A stretch of DNA of 39,835 nt from Bacteroidaceae bacterium (GCA_900770705.1 CAAGLF010000088.1:1-39835); one strand, 5' to 3'. Counted from the stretch's first letter, positions 30,779 through 39,342 are shown. Program-made: numbers and translations. Notes: a model not told the origin generated them from the letters alone.

Positions 30779-33544
30779 ATGAAAATGAGAAAAACTTATC
30801 TTACAGCCCTCGCCCTCTGCGGCTGCGGACTTACGGCCTCCGCACAGCAAGTGAATGGAGGCTTCGATGAAACGTGGGAATCCTGCGTGCCCTTTACTTA
30901 CCAGACGAATACAAACACACTCAACACCAAAAGCCAAGGCACAGAACCTGTGGGATGGCAGGCTTCCAACATCAAAGGATACTATGGGGGTATTTTAGGC
31001 TGGACGGGAGCTTTGACGGTCGTTACAGAAGGTACAGGAGTAAGCGGAACTGACAAGGCGGCTGTTTTGACTAACGGACAAACAGTTGGTCAAAACGTTC
31101 CCGCTTATCTTACGCTCGGGACTCCGTGGAATACCGCGACCTCTTCATCCGGAGCCAACGCCGACGGCGGCTCTTTTGGCGGTATTGACTTTACCTATAT
31201 CCCCGATGCCATCACCCTGCAATGCAAAAGGGGAAACAAAGACACTACGACGCAGCCAATATCCGTTATAGCCTATACCTGGAAAGGCACCTTCGAACAG
31301 GAGAACGTGCCTGTCAGCGTGGTGGTACTAAACGGAACGCCCAAAACCATCACGATGGTAGACCGCGACAGAAACATTATGGGAATGACCACAGCAAAAG
31401 GAACCACTCCCATCAAGTCTGAGGGCACCCGAATAGCCTACCTGGACCAGCAAATTACAGACGTTACAGCTTCTGAATTTACCACCGAAAACAACGACGG
31501 CTGGAGTACACTCGTGATTCCCTTTATCTATGACGACAACGCCGTGACCAATGCCGAGAAGCTGAACATCATTTTATCCGCAGGCAATTATTGGGGTGAC
31601 AAGACAGACTTGATTAAAGACAACTCCCTGACCGTTGACAATGTCAAGCTGCTTTATTATCATTCTCTGGAAAACGTAAAATATGGCACGACGGACGTTG
31701 TGTTCAACAGCAATCACAAAGCCGATTTGGGCACCGTGGAATACAATGCCGAAACGGCTCTCAGCTACACAAAAATAGGTATGGGCGCTACCGTAGAAGT
31801 TGGTGCATACAATAGTAGCACCTGCCAACAGACCATTACCGTAAAAGGAAACGACTATAACGCCTCCGACGCCGAGACCTACACTGTCTATACCATTCAG
31901 TATGCCGTTCCGGCAGCCAAACTGGCCAACGTGAAGATCAGTGGCGAAGAGTATACCGACTTCAACGCCGCCACCACGAGCTATACGCTGCCTTACGCCT
32001 ACAACCCAGGCATTGTGATCGAAGGTGTAGCCGCCGAAGGTGGAACCATCGTGACAGACGAGAGTGGCGAGACCGCTTTCTACGACAACGAGAACAAGAC
32101 CATCACGGTTAAGGTGCAGAATGCTTCCGGCCAGAACACCGATTATACTTTCCACTTCACCGATGAGGTGGCCACCGGCGACGAAATCGGAACCTATCAG
32201 GGTTCCTTGTCCGTGATTCTCTCCACCGAGGAAGCAAGTATGCCCAGCACACTGGACAACAGCAACATTGTGGTGACGAGAAACAGCAACAATACGCTCA
32301 ACATCCTCCTGAAGGACTTCACTTTCAAGTCTATGGGTGTCTATGTCGGCGACATCTTCCTTTCAAATGTCCCCGTAACCAACGGGAACGTCAACACAAA
32401 GCGCACCTTGCGTCTGACTGCTTACAATGAGGACGGAACACCAAACTCAGATGCCTTCGGATGGGCCCTTGGCCACCTGCCCATTCAAATCAACGGTTCT
32501 ATCCTGAGCACCACAGCCAAAGAATTCGCCGCCAGCATTGACATTATCACCTCCGAAAGCGCAGCACTGAGCGGGATGTTCACGAACATCCACGTAGACT
32601 TTGTTCCGATGGTGGTCACGGACAATACAGAGTTTACAGACGAGTATTCCGGCGTATCTTGGAACACAACCCTGGCAGCTACCGGCCGTGTCACCAGGAA
32701 GGCAGCCCAGTTGCTCCAAATCAATAATAGCTACACACAGGAAAGCACCCTCGTAGAGAATCCAATGAGCTATATCGACCTCAGCGGAGCCAAGATTGAC
32801 GCAGACGTAACGGCTGAAGACCTGAAGACAGGTGCCGCCAGCGGGAACAACACAATGATATTCCTCCCGGCAGAAGCCACAATTTCCGGCGACAACGTCA
32901 TCTGCGGAAACACCTGCGCCAGCCTTGCCATCAAGGACGGCGTGGCTTTCAGTGCTCCCAAGGACTTTACGGCTACTTCCGTGACCTACGACCGCACGCT
33001 GACGGCCGGCAAGGTTTCGACGTTCGTACTGCCGTTTGCCTTTACGCCCGACGCGAACACCACGGTGGCCGAACTGGCAAGCGTGAACGGTACAAGCCTC
33101 GTATTCAAGCCCATCAGCACGAGCGAGACCGTGGCCAACAAGCCTTATGTCATCAAGTCGACCAATGCTGACGCACTGAAGACCTTCAGCAACGTCAACG
33201 TGAAGGCTACCACCGGAGCTACCCTCACCACTGAGGTGGACGGCTACAAGCACATCGGCAGCTACGAGACACTGACGGGCCTGACGGGCTACGGCTATGC
33301 CGGCGGCGAATTCGTATATACCACCCGGGGTACGCTCAACCCCTACCGCACGTACATCACGGCTCCTGCCGGCAGCGAGGCCGAGGCATTCAGCCTCGTC
33401 ATCGACAACAGTACGACGGGTCTCGACAGCGTGAGCAACGCGGCTGAAGGCGCCAACGACTGCTACGACTTGAGCGGCCGCCGCGTGGCACGCCCCTCGA
33501 AGGGTCTCTACATCCTGAACGGAAAGAAAGTAATCATGAAATAA
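30779..33544 (+). CDS. Large secreted surface protein (921 aa) with PCMD-like, calycin-like and sorting-like parts
   Basis: The product has a signal peptide (MKMRKTYLTALALCGCGLTASAQ). Residues about 25-200 (VNGGFDETWESCVPFTY.., PVGWQASNIKGYYGG, IAVIAYTWKG-like strands) resemble a PCMD-type beta-sandwich. A calycin-like domain begins near residue 480 (EIGTYQGSLSVILST, LNILLKDFTFKSMGVYVGDIFLSNVPV). The tail CYDLSGRRVARPSKGLYILNGKK is a sorting-like end nearly identical in design to that of the 1855-3224 remnant. The start at 30779 is the first ATG giving a signal peptide. The next gene is the 59-aa small protein, 38 nt later. It is AT-richer in its first third than in its last. Confidence 0.8.
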   Translation: MKMRKTYLTALALCGCGLTASAQQVNGGFDETWESCVPFTYQTNTNTLNTKSQGTEPVGWQASNIKGYYGGILGWTGALTVVTEGTGVSGTDKAAVLTNGQTVGQNVPAYLTLGTPWNTATSSSGANADGGSFGGIDFTYIPDAITLQCKRGNKDTTTQPISVIAYTWKGTFEQENVPVSVVVLNGTPKTITMVDRDRNIMGMTTAKGTTPIKSEGTRIAYLDQQITDVTASEFTTENNDGWSTLVIPFIYDDNAVTNAEKLNIILSAGNYWGDKTDLIKDNSLTVDNVKLLYYHSLENVKYGTTDVVFNSNHKADLGTVEYNAETALSYTKIGMGATVEVGAYNSSTCQQTITVKGNDYNASDAETYTVYTIQYAVPAAKLANVKISGEEYTDFNAATTSYTLPYAYNPGIVIEGVAAEGGTIVTDESGETAFYDNENKTITVKVQNASGQNTDYTFHFTDEVATGDEIGTYQGSLSVILSTEEASMPSTLDNSNIVVTRNSNNTLNILLKDFTFKSMGVYVGDIFLSNVPVTNGNVNTKRTLRLTAYNEDGTPNSDAFGWALGHLPIQINGSILSTTAKEFAASIDIITSESAALSGMFTNIHVDFVPMVVTDNTEFTDEYSGVSWNTTLAATGRVTRKAAQLLQINNSYTQESTLVENPMSYIDLSGAKIDADVTAEDLKTGAASGNNTMIFLPAEATISGDNVICGNTCASLAIKDGVAFSAPKDFTATSVTYDRTLTAGKVSTFVLPFAFTPDANTTVAELASVNGTSLVFKPISTSETVANKPYVIKSTNADALKTFSNVNVKATTGATLTTEVDGYKHIGSYETLTGLTGYGYAGGEFVYTTRGTLNPYRTYITAPAGSEAEAFSLVIDNSTTGLDSVSNAAEGANDCYDLSGRRVARPSKGLYILNGKKVIMK

Positions 33545-33582
33545 TCACGCTCACCATACACACGAACACAAATATAGGAACA

Positions 33583-33762
33583 ATGAAAAGACAGTATATG
33601 ATTCCCCGCTTCGAGACGGTGATGTTCCAGCCCGAAGCAGCCCTCCTCGGAGGTAGCATAGTAGCTGACACTGAAGGACTTACGGACAAAGGAAGCATCA
33701 CGTTCGAGTCCGGCAAGAAGGGGGGGTGGAATAGCACAGACTGGACGAGCTGCGAGGAATAG
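33583..33762 (+). CDS. Small protein (59 aa) paired with a sorted surface protein
   Basis: ATG at 33583 and TAG at 33760-33762. The product starts MKRQYMIPRF, has E18 and then L21-L-G-G-S at 21-25, and ends GWN..DWTSCEE. It shares this plan with the 56-aa product at 1635-1805 (E18, L21, and small residues at 22-25, then GW....W.S). A glycine pair after a conserved leucine and glutamate recalls double-glycine leader peptides, but the leader does not fit the usual consensus exactly and no C39 peptidase or ABC exporter lies in this window. There is no hydrophobic signal. The pair of large protein and small protein occurs twice, which favours a functional link. Confidence 0.75.
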   Translation: MKRQYMIPRFETVMFQPEAALLGGSIVADTEGLTDKGSITFESGKKGGWNSTDWTSCEE

Positions 33763-33784
33763 AGCCGCTTAGCCGTCGGTACTA

Positions 33785-33889
33785 CCTCGGAGATAAGTCG
33801 CAGAACTGCGGCGAAAGTTTTCCCAAAGTCCGAGAAAAAATTTCGGAACTCCGAAGTTCTTTCACGAAACTACGACTTTTCCCTTCCGT
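33785..33889. repeat. 21-nt repeat array, locus D (opposite orientation)
   Basis: Units of 21 nt begin at 33785 (CCTCGGAGATAAG), 33806 (CTGCGGCGAAAG), 33827 (AGTCCGAGAAAA), 33848 (ACTCCGAAGTTC) and 33869 (ACTACGACTTTT). The complement of the first unit, TATCTCCGAGGTAGT, is a 15-nt identity with locus A (24711-24725). So the family occurs in both orientations. It follows the small gene at 33762. Confidence 0.7.
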
Positions 33890-33916
33890 CCGACGGCGAC
33901 ACCCGTCCCAAAATAT

Positions 33917-33950
33917 AGCAGTCCCCGGCCCTGTGGCCGGGGACTGCTTT
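33917..33950 (+). terminator. Terminator downstream of the small-protein gene
   Basis: AGCAGTCCCCGGCC (33917-33930) pairs with GGCCGGGGACTGCT (33935-33948) around a CTGT loop and is followed by TT. It stands about 155 nt after the stop of the small gene. Confidence 0.75.
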
Positions 33951-33969
33951 CGTCTTCGCCCGCGAGACG

Positions 33970-34032
33970 CCGCTTGCGGCCCCGCCCGCCTGCCCGGCGG
34001 AGGGTCCGGCAGACAGAGCGGGCCGCAAGCGG
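33970..34032. other. Near-perfect inverted repeat
   Basis: CCGCTTGCGGCCCCGC (33970-33985) pairs with GCGGGCCGCAAGCGG (34018-34032) except for one bulged base, and a further CCGCC/GGCGG stem lies inside. It stands next to the structure at 34041. Function unknown. Confidence 0.6.
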
Positions 34033-34040
34033 GTACAGAA

Positions 34041-34112
34041 AGCCCCATCCCTTTCCGCTTCTCCCACGCTCGGCCTGCATAGGCCAGCCGGGGAATGGAA
34101 AGGGATGGGGCT
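34041..34112. other. Composite 72-nt inverted repeat with 16-bp arms
   Basis: AGCCCCATCCCTTTCC (34041-34056) pairs exactly with GGAAAGGGATGGGGCT (34097-34112); the middle contains GGCCTGCATAGGCC, a second hairpin. The outer-arm and inner-hairpin plan is like that at 20727-20808, with different sequence. It separates the surface locus from the convergent RNase H gene. Nothing else is seen to 34194. Confidence 0.65.
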
Positions 34113-34194
34113 GTATGATAAAGGCAGGTACGGCGCCCAGGGAAGAAACGTGGGAAGAATGCGGCACGACGGAGCAGTTTGCTCACACACTGCC

Positions 34195-34611
34195 CTATTT
34201 CCGGCCGAAGTCGGCAGGCACTTCCCCCCACTCCTGCGTCTGCCACTTGAGCACGGGGTTGTCGTAGGTATTGGTGTGCAGCCACTTCTCCGCACGGGCT
34301 ATGAGCTGATGGAGTTGTTCGGTTTCCGGCGTACGGGGCAGCTTGGTGCGGCATCGCTTGTTGCGCACCCAGGTCAGTGCATTCAGGCTGTCCGAGTAGA
34401 TGGGCATAGCCGGAAGGCGCTGCTGCTTCAGCAGGGCGAGGGCGTGGACAATGGCCAGAAATTCGCCTATGTTGTTGGTGCCATAGACGGGACCGAAGTG
34501 GAAGACTTCCTTTCCGGTGCGGAGATAGACACCGCGGTACTCCATCGGACCGGGATTGCCGGAACAGGCGGCATCTACTGCCAGGGCATTAAGTTCGTAG
34601 GGGTGGTCCAT
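34195..34611 (-). CDS. Ribonuclease H-like protein
   Basis: The 138-aa protein is an RNase H fold that should cut RNA in RNA-DNA hybrids in the cytosol. Candidate catalytic acids are Asp in AVDAACSGNPGP, Glu in NNIGEFLAIVHAL, Asp in PIYSDSLNAL, and Asp in the C-terminal GEVPADFGRK. It is short because it lacks the extra N-terminal domain of some bacterial RNase HI. I chose the ATG at 34611 (MDHP), since the upstream ATG at 34635 lies at the foot of the hairpin 34636-34665. It is transcribed after argS. Confidence 0.85.
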   Translation of the reverse strand: MDHPYELNALAVDAACSGNPGPMEYRGVYLRTGKEVFHFGPVYGTNNIGEFLAIVHALALLKQQRLPAMPIYSDSLNALTWVRNKRCRTKLPRTPETEQLHQLIARAEKWLHTNTYDNPVLKWQTQEWGEVPADFGRK

Positions 34612-34635
34612 TCGTGTGGTTGAGAGAAGAGACAA

Positions 34636-34665
34636 CGGGCTGCGCAGTTCCTCCGGCGCAGCCCG
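34636..34665 (-). terminator. Hairpin between argS and the RNase H gene
   Basis: CGGGCTGCGC (34636-34645) and GCGCAGCCCG (34656-34665) form a perfect 10-bp stem with a 10-nt loop. On the minus strand it is followed by TTGTC, not by a strong T run, so it may only attenuate transcription from argS into the RNase H gene. Confidence 0.55.
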
Positions 34666-34701
34666 ATTCTTGTAAATAGTTATCCGGCAGGGCGGCAGGC
34701 G

Positions 34702-36519
34702 CTACATACGTTCGGGCATTTCGATGCCGAGCAGCCCCATTCCGAGGCGCACCACCTTGGCTACCGTCTGCGAGAGCACGAGGCGGAAGAGGCGCTTCTG
34801 CGCATCGGTCTCCCGCAGTATCTGGAACTCGTGGTAGAACTGGTTGTACTCCTTCACGAGCTCGTAGCAGTAAGCAGCGATGGCAGAGGGCGAATAGCTC
34901 TCGCCGGCTGCGCTGACAGCCTGTGCAAAGTCGGCCACGTGCTGGATAATCTCTTCTTCCTTGGTGGAGATCTCCACGTTCAGCGGCAGGGCTTCGGGCA
35001 AAGCGATACCGGCCTCGGCGGCCTTGCGCAAGATGGAGCGGATACGGGCATAGGTATATTGCACGAAGGGGCCTGTATTGCCGTTGAAGTCGATACTCTC
35101 TTCGGGGTTGAAGAGCATATTCTTGCGCGCATCTACCTTGAGAAGGAAGTACTTGAGGGCACCCATTCCCACGACTCGCGCCACTTCCTGCTTTTCCGTC
35201 TCAGACATGTCGTCGAACTTGCTGGCCTCGTCGATGGTCTGCCTGGCCTGTGCCACCATACCGGCTATCAGGTCGTCGGCATCGACCACTGTGCCTTCGC
35301 GACTCTTCATCTTTCCGTTGGGCAGCTCCACCATTCCGTAGGAGAAGTGCACCAGGCTCTTGCCCCACTCGAAGCCGAGCTGGTCGAGCAGTATGCTGAG
35401 CACTTGGAAGTGGTAGTTCTGCTCGTTGCCTACGACGTAGACCATCTTGTCGATGGGGAAGTCCTGAAAGCGGAGCTTGGCGGTGCCGATGTCCTGCGTC
35501 ATATACACGCTGGTGCCATCGCTGCGGAGCAAGAGCTTCTCGTCGAGGCCGTACTTGGTGAGGTCGGCCCACACGCTACCGTCCGGACGACGATAGAAAA
35601 GTCCCTTCTCGAGTCCTTCCAGCACCTTCTCCTTGCCCTCGAGATAGGTATCGCTCTCATAATATATCTTGTCGAAGCTGACACCGAGCGCCCGGTAGGT
35701 TTCATCGAAACCGGCATACACCCACTCGTTCATACGCCGCCAGAGCGCCCTTACCTCGGGGTCGCCCTGCTCCCAGCGCACCAGCATTTCGTGCGCCTCG
35801 ACAATCAGGGGGGCTTCGGCCTTGGCACGTTCCTCTGCCTCCTCGGCCGGCACACCTTCCTGCTCCAGACGGGCTTTCAACTCGGCCACCTGCTCACGGT
35901 AGTGCTTGTCGAAGGCCACGTAGTAGTCACCGATGAGGTGGTCGCCTTTCTTTCCGGAAGTCTCGGGCGTTTCGCCACTGCCGTACTTCTGCCAGGCGAG
36001 CATCGACTTGCAGATGTGGATACCGCGGTCGTTGACAATGTTGGTCTTGACCACGCGGTTGCCGTTGGCCGCGGCTATCTGGGCAATCGACCAGCCGAGC
36101 AGGTTGTTGCGGACGTGGCCGAGATGGAGCGGCTTGTTGGTGTTGGGCGAAGAATACTCGATCATCACGAGCGGACTGTCGGTCGTGGCCTTGCGCAGGC
36201 CGTAGGTGGGATTGGCATACACCTCGTTCAGCAGTTCCACCCACTTGGCCGGAGCTATCACGATGTTCAGAAATCCGTTTACCACATTGTAGCGCTCCAC
36301 GAGACCGCTGTGTTCCAGCAGATAAGCGCCGATGGCCTCCGCCGTTTCTGCGGGCTTCTGCTTCGAGATGCGCAGGAGTGGGAAAGCCACGAGGGTGAGG
36401 TGTCCCTCGAACTCACGCTTTGTCTTCTGCAACTGTATCTGTCCCTCGGCCGGCTTCGCGCCATAGAGTGCCTCTACGGCACTGGCAGCAGCGGCATAAA
36501 GTTGTTCTTCGATTCTCAT
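34702..36519 (-). CDS. argS: Arginyl-tRNA synthetase
   Basis: The 605-aa cytosolic class I synthetase charges tRNA-Arg, including the CCU tRNA at 18016. The HIGH-type motif is in EYSSPNTNKPLHLGHVRNN, and the KMSKS-type loop is KMKSREGTVVDADDL, the variant usual for this enzyme. The N-terminal Add1-type domain (residues 1-110) and C-terminal helical DALR domain (QYTYARIRSILRKA to the end) are complete. Length is normal. The gene has its own promoter and is transcribed divergently from the FKBP genes. Confidence 0.97.
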   Translation of the reverse strand: MRIEEQLYAAAASAVEALYGAKPAEGQIQLQKTKREFEGHLTLVAFPLLRISKQKPAETAEAIGAYLLEHSGLVERYNVVNGFLNIVIAPAKWVELLNEVYANPTYGLRKATTDSPLVMIEYSSPNTNKPLHLGHVRNNLLGWSIAQIAAANGNRVVKTNIVNDRGIHICKSMLAWQKYGSGETPETSGKKGDHLIGDYYVAFDKHYREQVAELKARLEQEGVPAEEAEERAKAEAPLIVEAHEMLVRWEQGDPEVRALWRRMNEWVYAGFDETYRALGVSFDKIYYESDTYLEGKEKVLEGLEKGLFYRRPDGSVWADLTKYGLDEKLLLRSDGTSVYMTQDIGTAKLRFQDFPIDKMVYVVGNEQNYHFQVLSILLDQLGFEWGKSLVHFSYGMVELPNGKMKSREGTVVDADDLIAGMVAQARQTIDEASKFDDMSETEKQEVARVVGMGALKYFLLKVDARKNMLFNPEESIDFNGNTGPFVQYTYARIRSILRKAAEAGIALPEALPLNVEISTKEEEIIQHVADFAQAVSAAGESYSPSAIAAYCYELVKEYNQFYHEFQILRETDAQKRLFRLVLSQTVAKVVRLGMGLLGIEMPERM

Positions 36520-36566
36520 ATGCTATATTTGTATTTTTATAAGTCGTATGTGCGTTAAAAACGGGG

Positions 36567-36598
36567 CAAAATTACATATTTCCTGCGACTTGCGCAAA
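36567..36598 (-). promoter_or_regulatory. Promoter of argS
   Basis: The minus strand has TTTG (complement of 36595-36598), 20 nt, then TAATTTTG (complement of 36567-36574), both matching the consensus. The ATG lies about 45 nt downstream. Confidence 0.8.
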
Positions 36599-36713
36599 CT
36601 ACCTACGCTCCAAAGGAATACGCAGGGGAGTATCGGCAACTATTTCGGCCCCCAAAGGTGCATTTTTTCCGGCGCAACAAGTGGTTGCTGCGGATAAAAG
36701 TTGTAATTTTGCG

Positions 36714-36721
36714 CCCCGGAT
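36714..36721 (+). promoter_or_regulatory. -7 element of the FKBP operon
   Basis: TAATTTTG fits TAnnTTTG. A TTG lies only 16 nt before it, shorter than usual. The ATG follows at 36752. Confidence 0.55.
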
Positions 36722-36751
36722 AAGATTAACATCAACCGTAAGACAAACAGA

Positions 36752-37336
36752 ATGGACAAACTGAGTTATGCCTTCGGTATGGTCATCGGCCAGAACCTGA
36801 AGAGTATGAATGTGAAGAACCTTTCCGGCGCCGACTTCACGGGAGCCGTGGAAGACGTATTGGCCGACAAGGCTACGGCCATCACCCCCAACGAAGCACA
36901 GCAGCTGGTACAGACCTTCCTCCGTCAGCAGCAGGAGGAGCAGGGACGCGCCCAGAAAGAGGCCGGCGAGGCTTTCCTGGCTGAGAATGCCAAGGAAGAG
37001 GGCGTAGTGAGCCTGCCCAGCGGACTGCAATATATTGTATTGAGCGAAGGCGCGGGCAAAAAGCCCCAAGCCACCGACTCCGTGCGTTGTCACTACGAGG
37101 GACGCCTGACCAGCGGTGAGGTGTTCGACTCCAGCTACCGCCGCGGCGAACCGGCCGACTTCCCTCTCAACGGCGTCATAGCCGGCTGGACGGAGGGCGT
37201 GCAACTGATGAGCGAGGGAGCCAAGTTCCGCTTCTTTATTCCATATCAGCTGGCCTACGGAGAGCGCGGGGCCGGCCAGAGTATTCCGCCCTACAGCGCA
37301 CTCGTGTTCGACGTAGAACTCATCAAGGTACTCTAA
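36752..37336 (+). CDS. FKBP-type peptidyl-prolyl isomerase, cytoplasmic form
   Basis: The 194-aa protein has no signal peptide. Residues about 1-95 are the helical FkpA/Mip-like dimerisation region (MDKLSYAFGMVIGQNLK), and about 100-194 the FKBP domain, with HYEGRLTSGEVFDSSY, GVIAGWTEGVQLM and FIPYQLAYGERG. These include the usual pocket residues Tyr, Phe, Asp, Val-Ile, Trp and Tyr. It speeds prolyl isomerisation during folding. It is the first of three FKBP genes in a row, 36 nt before the second. Confidence 0.92.
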   Translation: MDKLSYAFGMVIGQNLKSMNVKNLSGADFTGAVEDVLADKATAITPNEAQQLVQTFLRQQQEEQGRAQKEAGEAFLAENAKEEGVVSLPSGLQYIVLSEGAGKKPQATDSVRCHYEGRLTSGEVFDSSYRRGEPADFPLNGVIAGWTEGVQLMSEGAKFRFFIPYQLAYGERGAGQSIPPYSALVFDVELIKVL

Positions 37337-37372
37337 GCACGACATTCAAACAATCAACACACATACACCACT

Positions 37373-38260
37373 ATGAAGAAAATGCTTTTTGCGGCCTGTG
37401 CCGCTATGGCTTTGCTGACCTCCTGCAACGAGGGAACCCCCAAAGCCAGTCTGAAGACAGACATCGACACGCTCAGCTACGAGCTGGGTATCGCCAGCTC
37501 CCCCGGTGAGCAGCTCGCTATGTATCTCACGCAGATGGGATCGGACTCTGCCTACTCCGAAGCCTTTATGAAAGGATTCAAGGAGGGTATGAAGAGCGGC
37601 GACGACAAGCAGAAGATGGCCTACTTCCTCGGTGTACAGGCTGGTCTGCAGACCAAGACGCAGATGTTTGCCGGCGTACAGCACCAGGTATTTGGCGAAG
37701 ACAGCACCAAGGAGCTCAGCACGCGCAACTATCTGGCCGGCTTCAGCGACGCTATGGAGGGAAAGTGTCTCCTCAAGAAGGACGGGAAGCCCCTGTCCCG
37801 CGAAGACGCCGGAATGGAACTGCAGACCCGTATGCAGGAGATGGCCGCCAAGGTTCTCGAGGAGAAATACGGTGAGAACAAGAAGGCCAGCGAAGACTTC
37901 ATCGCCCAGAAAGCCAAAGAAGCCGGTATCAGCAAGCTGCCCGAAGGCGTGCTCTACAAGGTAATCAAGGAAGGCACCGGCGCTTTGCCCAAGGTGAGCG
38001 ACGTGGTCAAGGTGACCTACAAAGGCACCCTCACCACCGGACAAGTCTTCGATGAGTCCAAGGAAGCCGTATCTATGCCCATCGGCCGCGTCATCAAGGG
38101 ATGGCAGGCAGCTCTCGTGCACATGCCCGTCGGCTCCAAGTGGGAAATCTATATTCCCTGGGACCTCGCCTATGGCGCACAGGGCAGCGGTCCGATGATT
38201 CCTCCCTTCAGCGCACTTGTATTCGAAGTCTCCCTCGAAGAGATTGTCGCCCAGAACTAA
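37373..38260 (+). CDS. FKBP-type peptidyl-prolyl isomerase, lipoprotein form
   Basis: The 295-aa protein has a lipoprotein signal ending LTS-C18, so it is anchored in a membrane facing the periplasm or outside. The N-terminal dimerisation part (TLSYELGIASS, KGFKEGMKSGDDKQKMAYFLG) is longer than in the first paralogue. The FKBP domain (about 190-295) has VTYKGTLTTGQVFDES, RVIKGWQAALVHM and IPWDLAYGAQG; the pocket residues are kept although DES replaces the DSS of its neighbours. It is the middle gene of the cluster. Confidence 0.92.
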   Translation: MKKMLFAACAAMALLTSCNEGTPKASLKTDIDTLSYELGIASSPGEQLAMYLTQMGSDSAYSEAFMKGFKEGMKSGDDKQKMAYFLGVQAGLQTKTQMFAGVQHQVFGEDSTKELSTRNYLAGFSDAMEGKCLLKKDGKPLSREDAGMELQTRMQEMAAKVLEEKYGENKKASEDFIAQKAKEAGISKLPEGVLYKVIKEGTGALPKVSDVVKVTYKGTLTTGQVFDESKEAVSMPIGRVIKGWQAALVHMPVGSKWEIYIPWDLAYGAQGSGPMIPPFSALVFEVSLEEIVAQN

Positions 38261-38390
38261 AACCAGCCTATCCGCAGGCAGACGTACAAACGGACAGCAG
38301 CCCGCCGGCCACAGCGCCGCCACAGGCAGCCCCTTTCCCCGATTTGTCCGTCTGCCTGCATTTATCAATACCCTTACAAACCAACCGACT

Positions 38391-39290
38391 ATGCTGAAAC
38401 TACGCACACTGGCGCTCTGCTCGCTTGCACTGCTGATGGCAGGTACGGCCGCAGCACTGCCCCGAAAGAAGAAAAAGCCGGCCCAGACAGCCGACAACAC
38501 CCTCGTCAACCCCGTCCGTCCCGTTCCTGCCGACACCTTCAGTTATGCCTTCGGCGTGGCACAGGCCAAAGGACTCCGCAACTACCTCCTGCAGCGCGAG
38601 AACGTCGACAGCGCCTACATCGACGTGGCCTTCCAGGCGATGAACACACCGATGTCTGCCGAAGAGAGCAAAAAGATAATGGCGCTGGCAGCCGGACTGA
38701 AAATTGCCGAGATGAACCGCAATATGCTGGACGGGCTCAACAAGCAGGCCACTGGCAAGAGTGACACCGTCTATGTCAACCTGAGCGAACTCGGACGCGG
38801 CCTCATCGAGGGCAACCGCCCCGAAGGAGCCAGCCTGAGTCCCGACTCCGCCAACGCCCTGCTCGACCGTCAGCAGAACTTCATCCAGAACGAGCTGCGC
38901 ATTGCCGGACAAAAGTTCCTCATTGCCAACCGCAAGGCCGAAGGCGTGAAGGAGACGGCATCGGGACTGCAGTACAAGGTGCTCACGGCCGGCAACGGTG
39001 CCGTGGCCACCGACTCCTCTGAGGTCGAAGTACACTACGAAGGTCGCCTGATAGACGGCACCGTCTTCGACTCCAGCTACAAGCGCGGCAAACCCTCCAG
39101 CTTCAAGGCCAAACAAGTTATCAAGGGATGGACAGAAGCCCTACAGATGATGCCCGAGGGCAGCGTCTGGGAACTCTACATCCCCTATCAGCTCGCCTAT
39201 GGCGAGCGCGGCAACCAGAACATACCGCCCTTCGCTCCCCTGATCTTCAAGGTCGAAGTTATCAAGGTGAAATCCAATCCCAAACCATAG
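38391..39290 (+). CDS. FKBP-type peptidyl-prolyl isomerase, secreted form
   Basis: The 299-aa product begins with a signal peptide (residues 1-23, TAAALP) followed by a basic KKKKP stretch, then the helical region (TFSYAFGVAQAKGLRNYLLQ) and the FKBP domain from about residue 195 (VHYEGRLIDGTVFDSSY, KQVIKGWTEALQMM, YIPYQLAYGERG). I chose the ATG at 38391 since an upstream extension overlaps the previous gene's end and spoils the signal. No lipobox cysteine is present, unlike the second paralogue, so it should be soluble in the periplasm. A terminator follows at 39343. Confidence 0.92.
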   Translation: MLKLRTLALCSLALLMAGTAAALPRKKKKPAQTADNTLVNPVRPVPADTFSYAFGVAQAKGLRNYLLQRENVDSAYIDVAFQAMNTPMSAEESKKIMALAAGLKIAEMNRNMLDGLNKQATGKSDTVYVNLSELGRGLIEGNRPEGASLSPDSANALLDRQQNFIQNELRIAGQKFLIANRKAEGVKETASGLQYKVLTAGNGAVATDSSEVEVHYEGRLIDGTVFDSSYKRGKPSSFKAKQVIKGWTEALQMMPEGSVWELYIPYQLAYGERGNQNIPPFAPLIFKVEVIKVKSNPKP

Positions 39291-39342
39291 CCCACGGCAG
39301 CCTCTCCGCAAGGCTTGCAGTCCGTTGGGGCTTCCCCGACCG

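Noticed and set aside
36599..36680. Further 21-nt repeat locus before the FKBP operon
   Set aside because: CCAAAGG occurs at 36610 and 36652, 42 nt apart (2 x 21), but the intervening units do not match well enough to claim an array.
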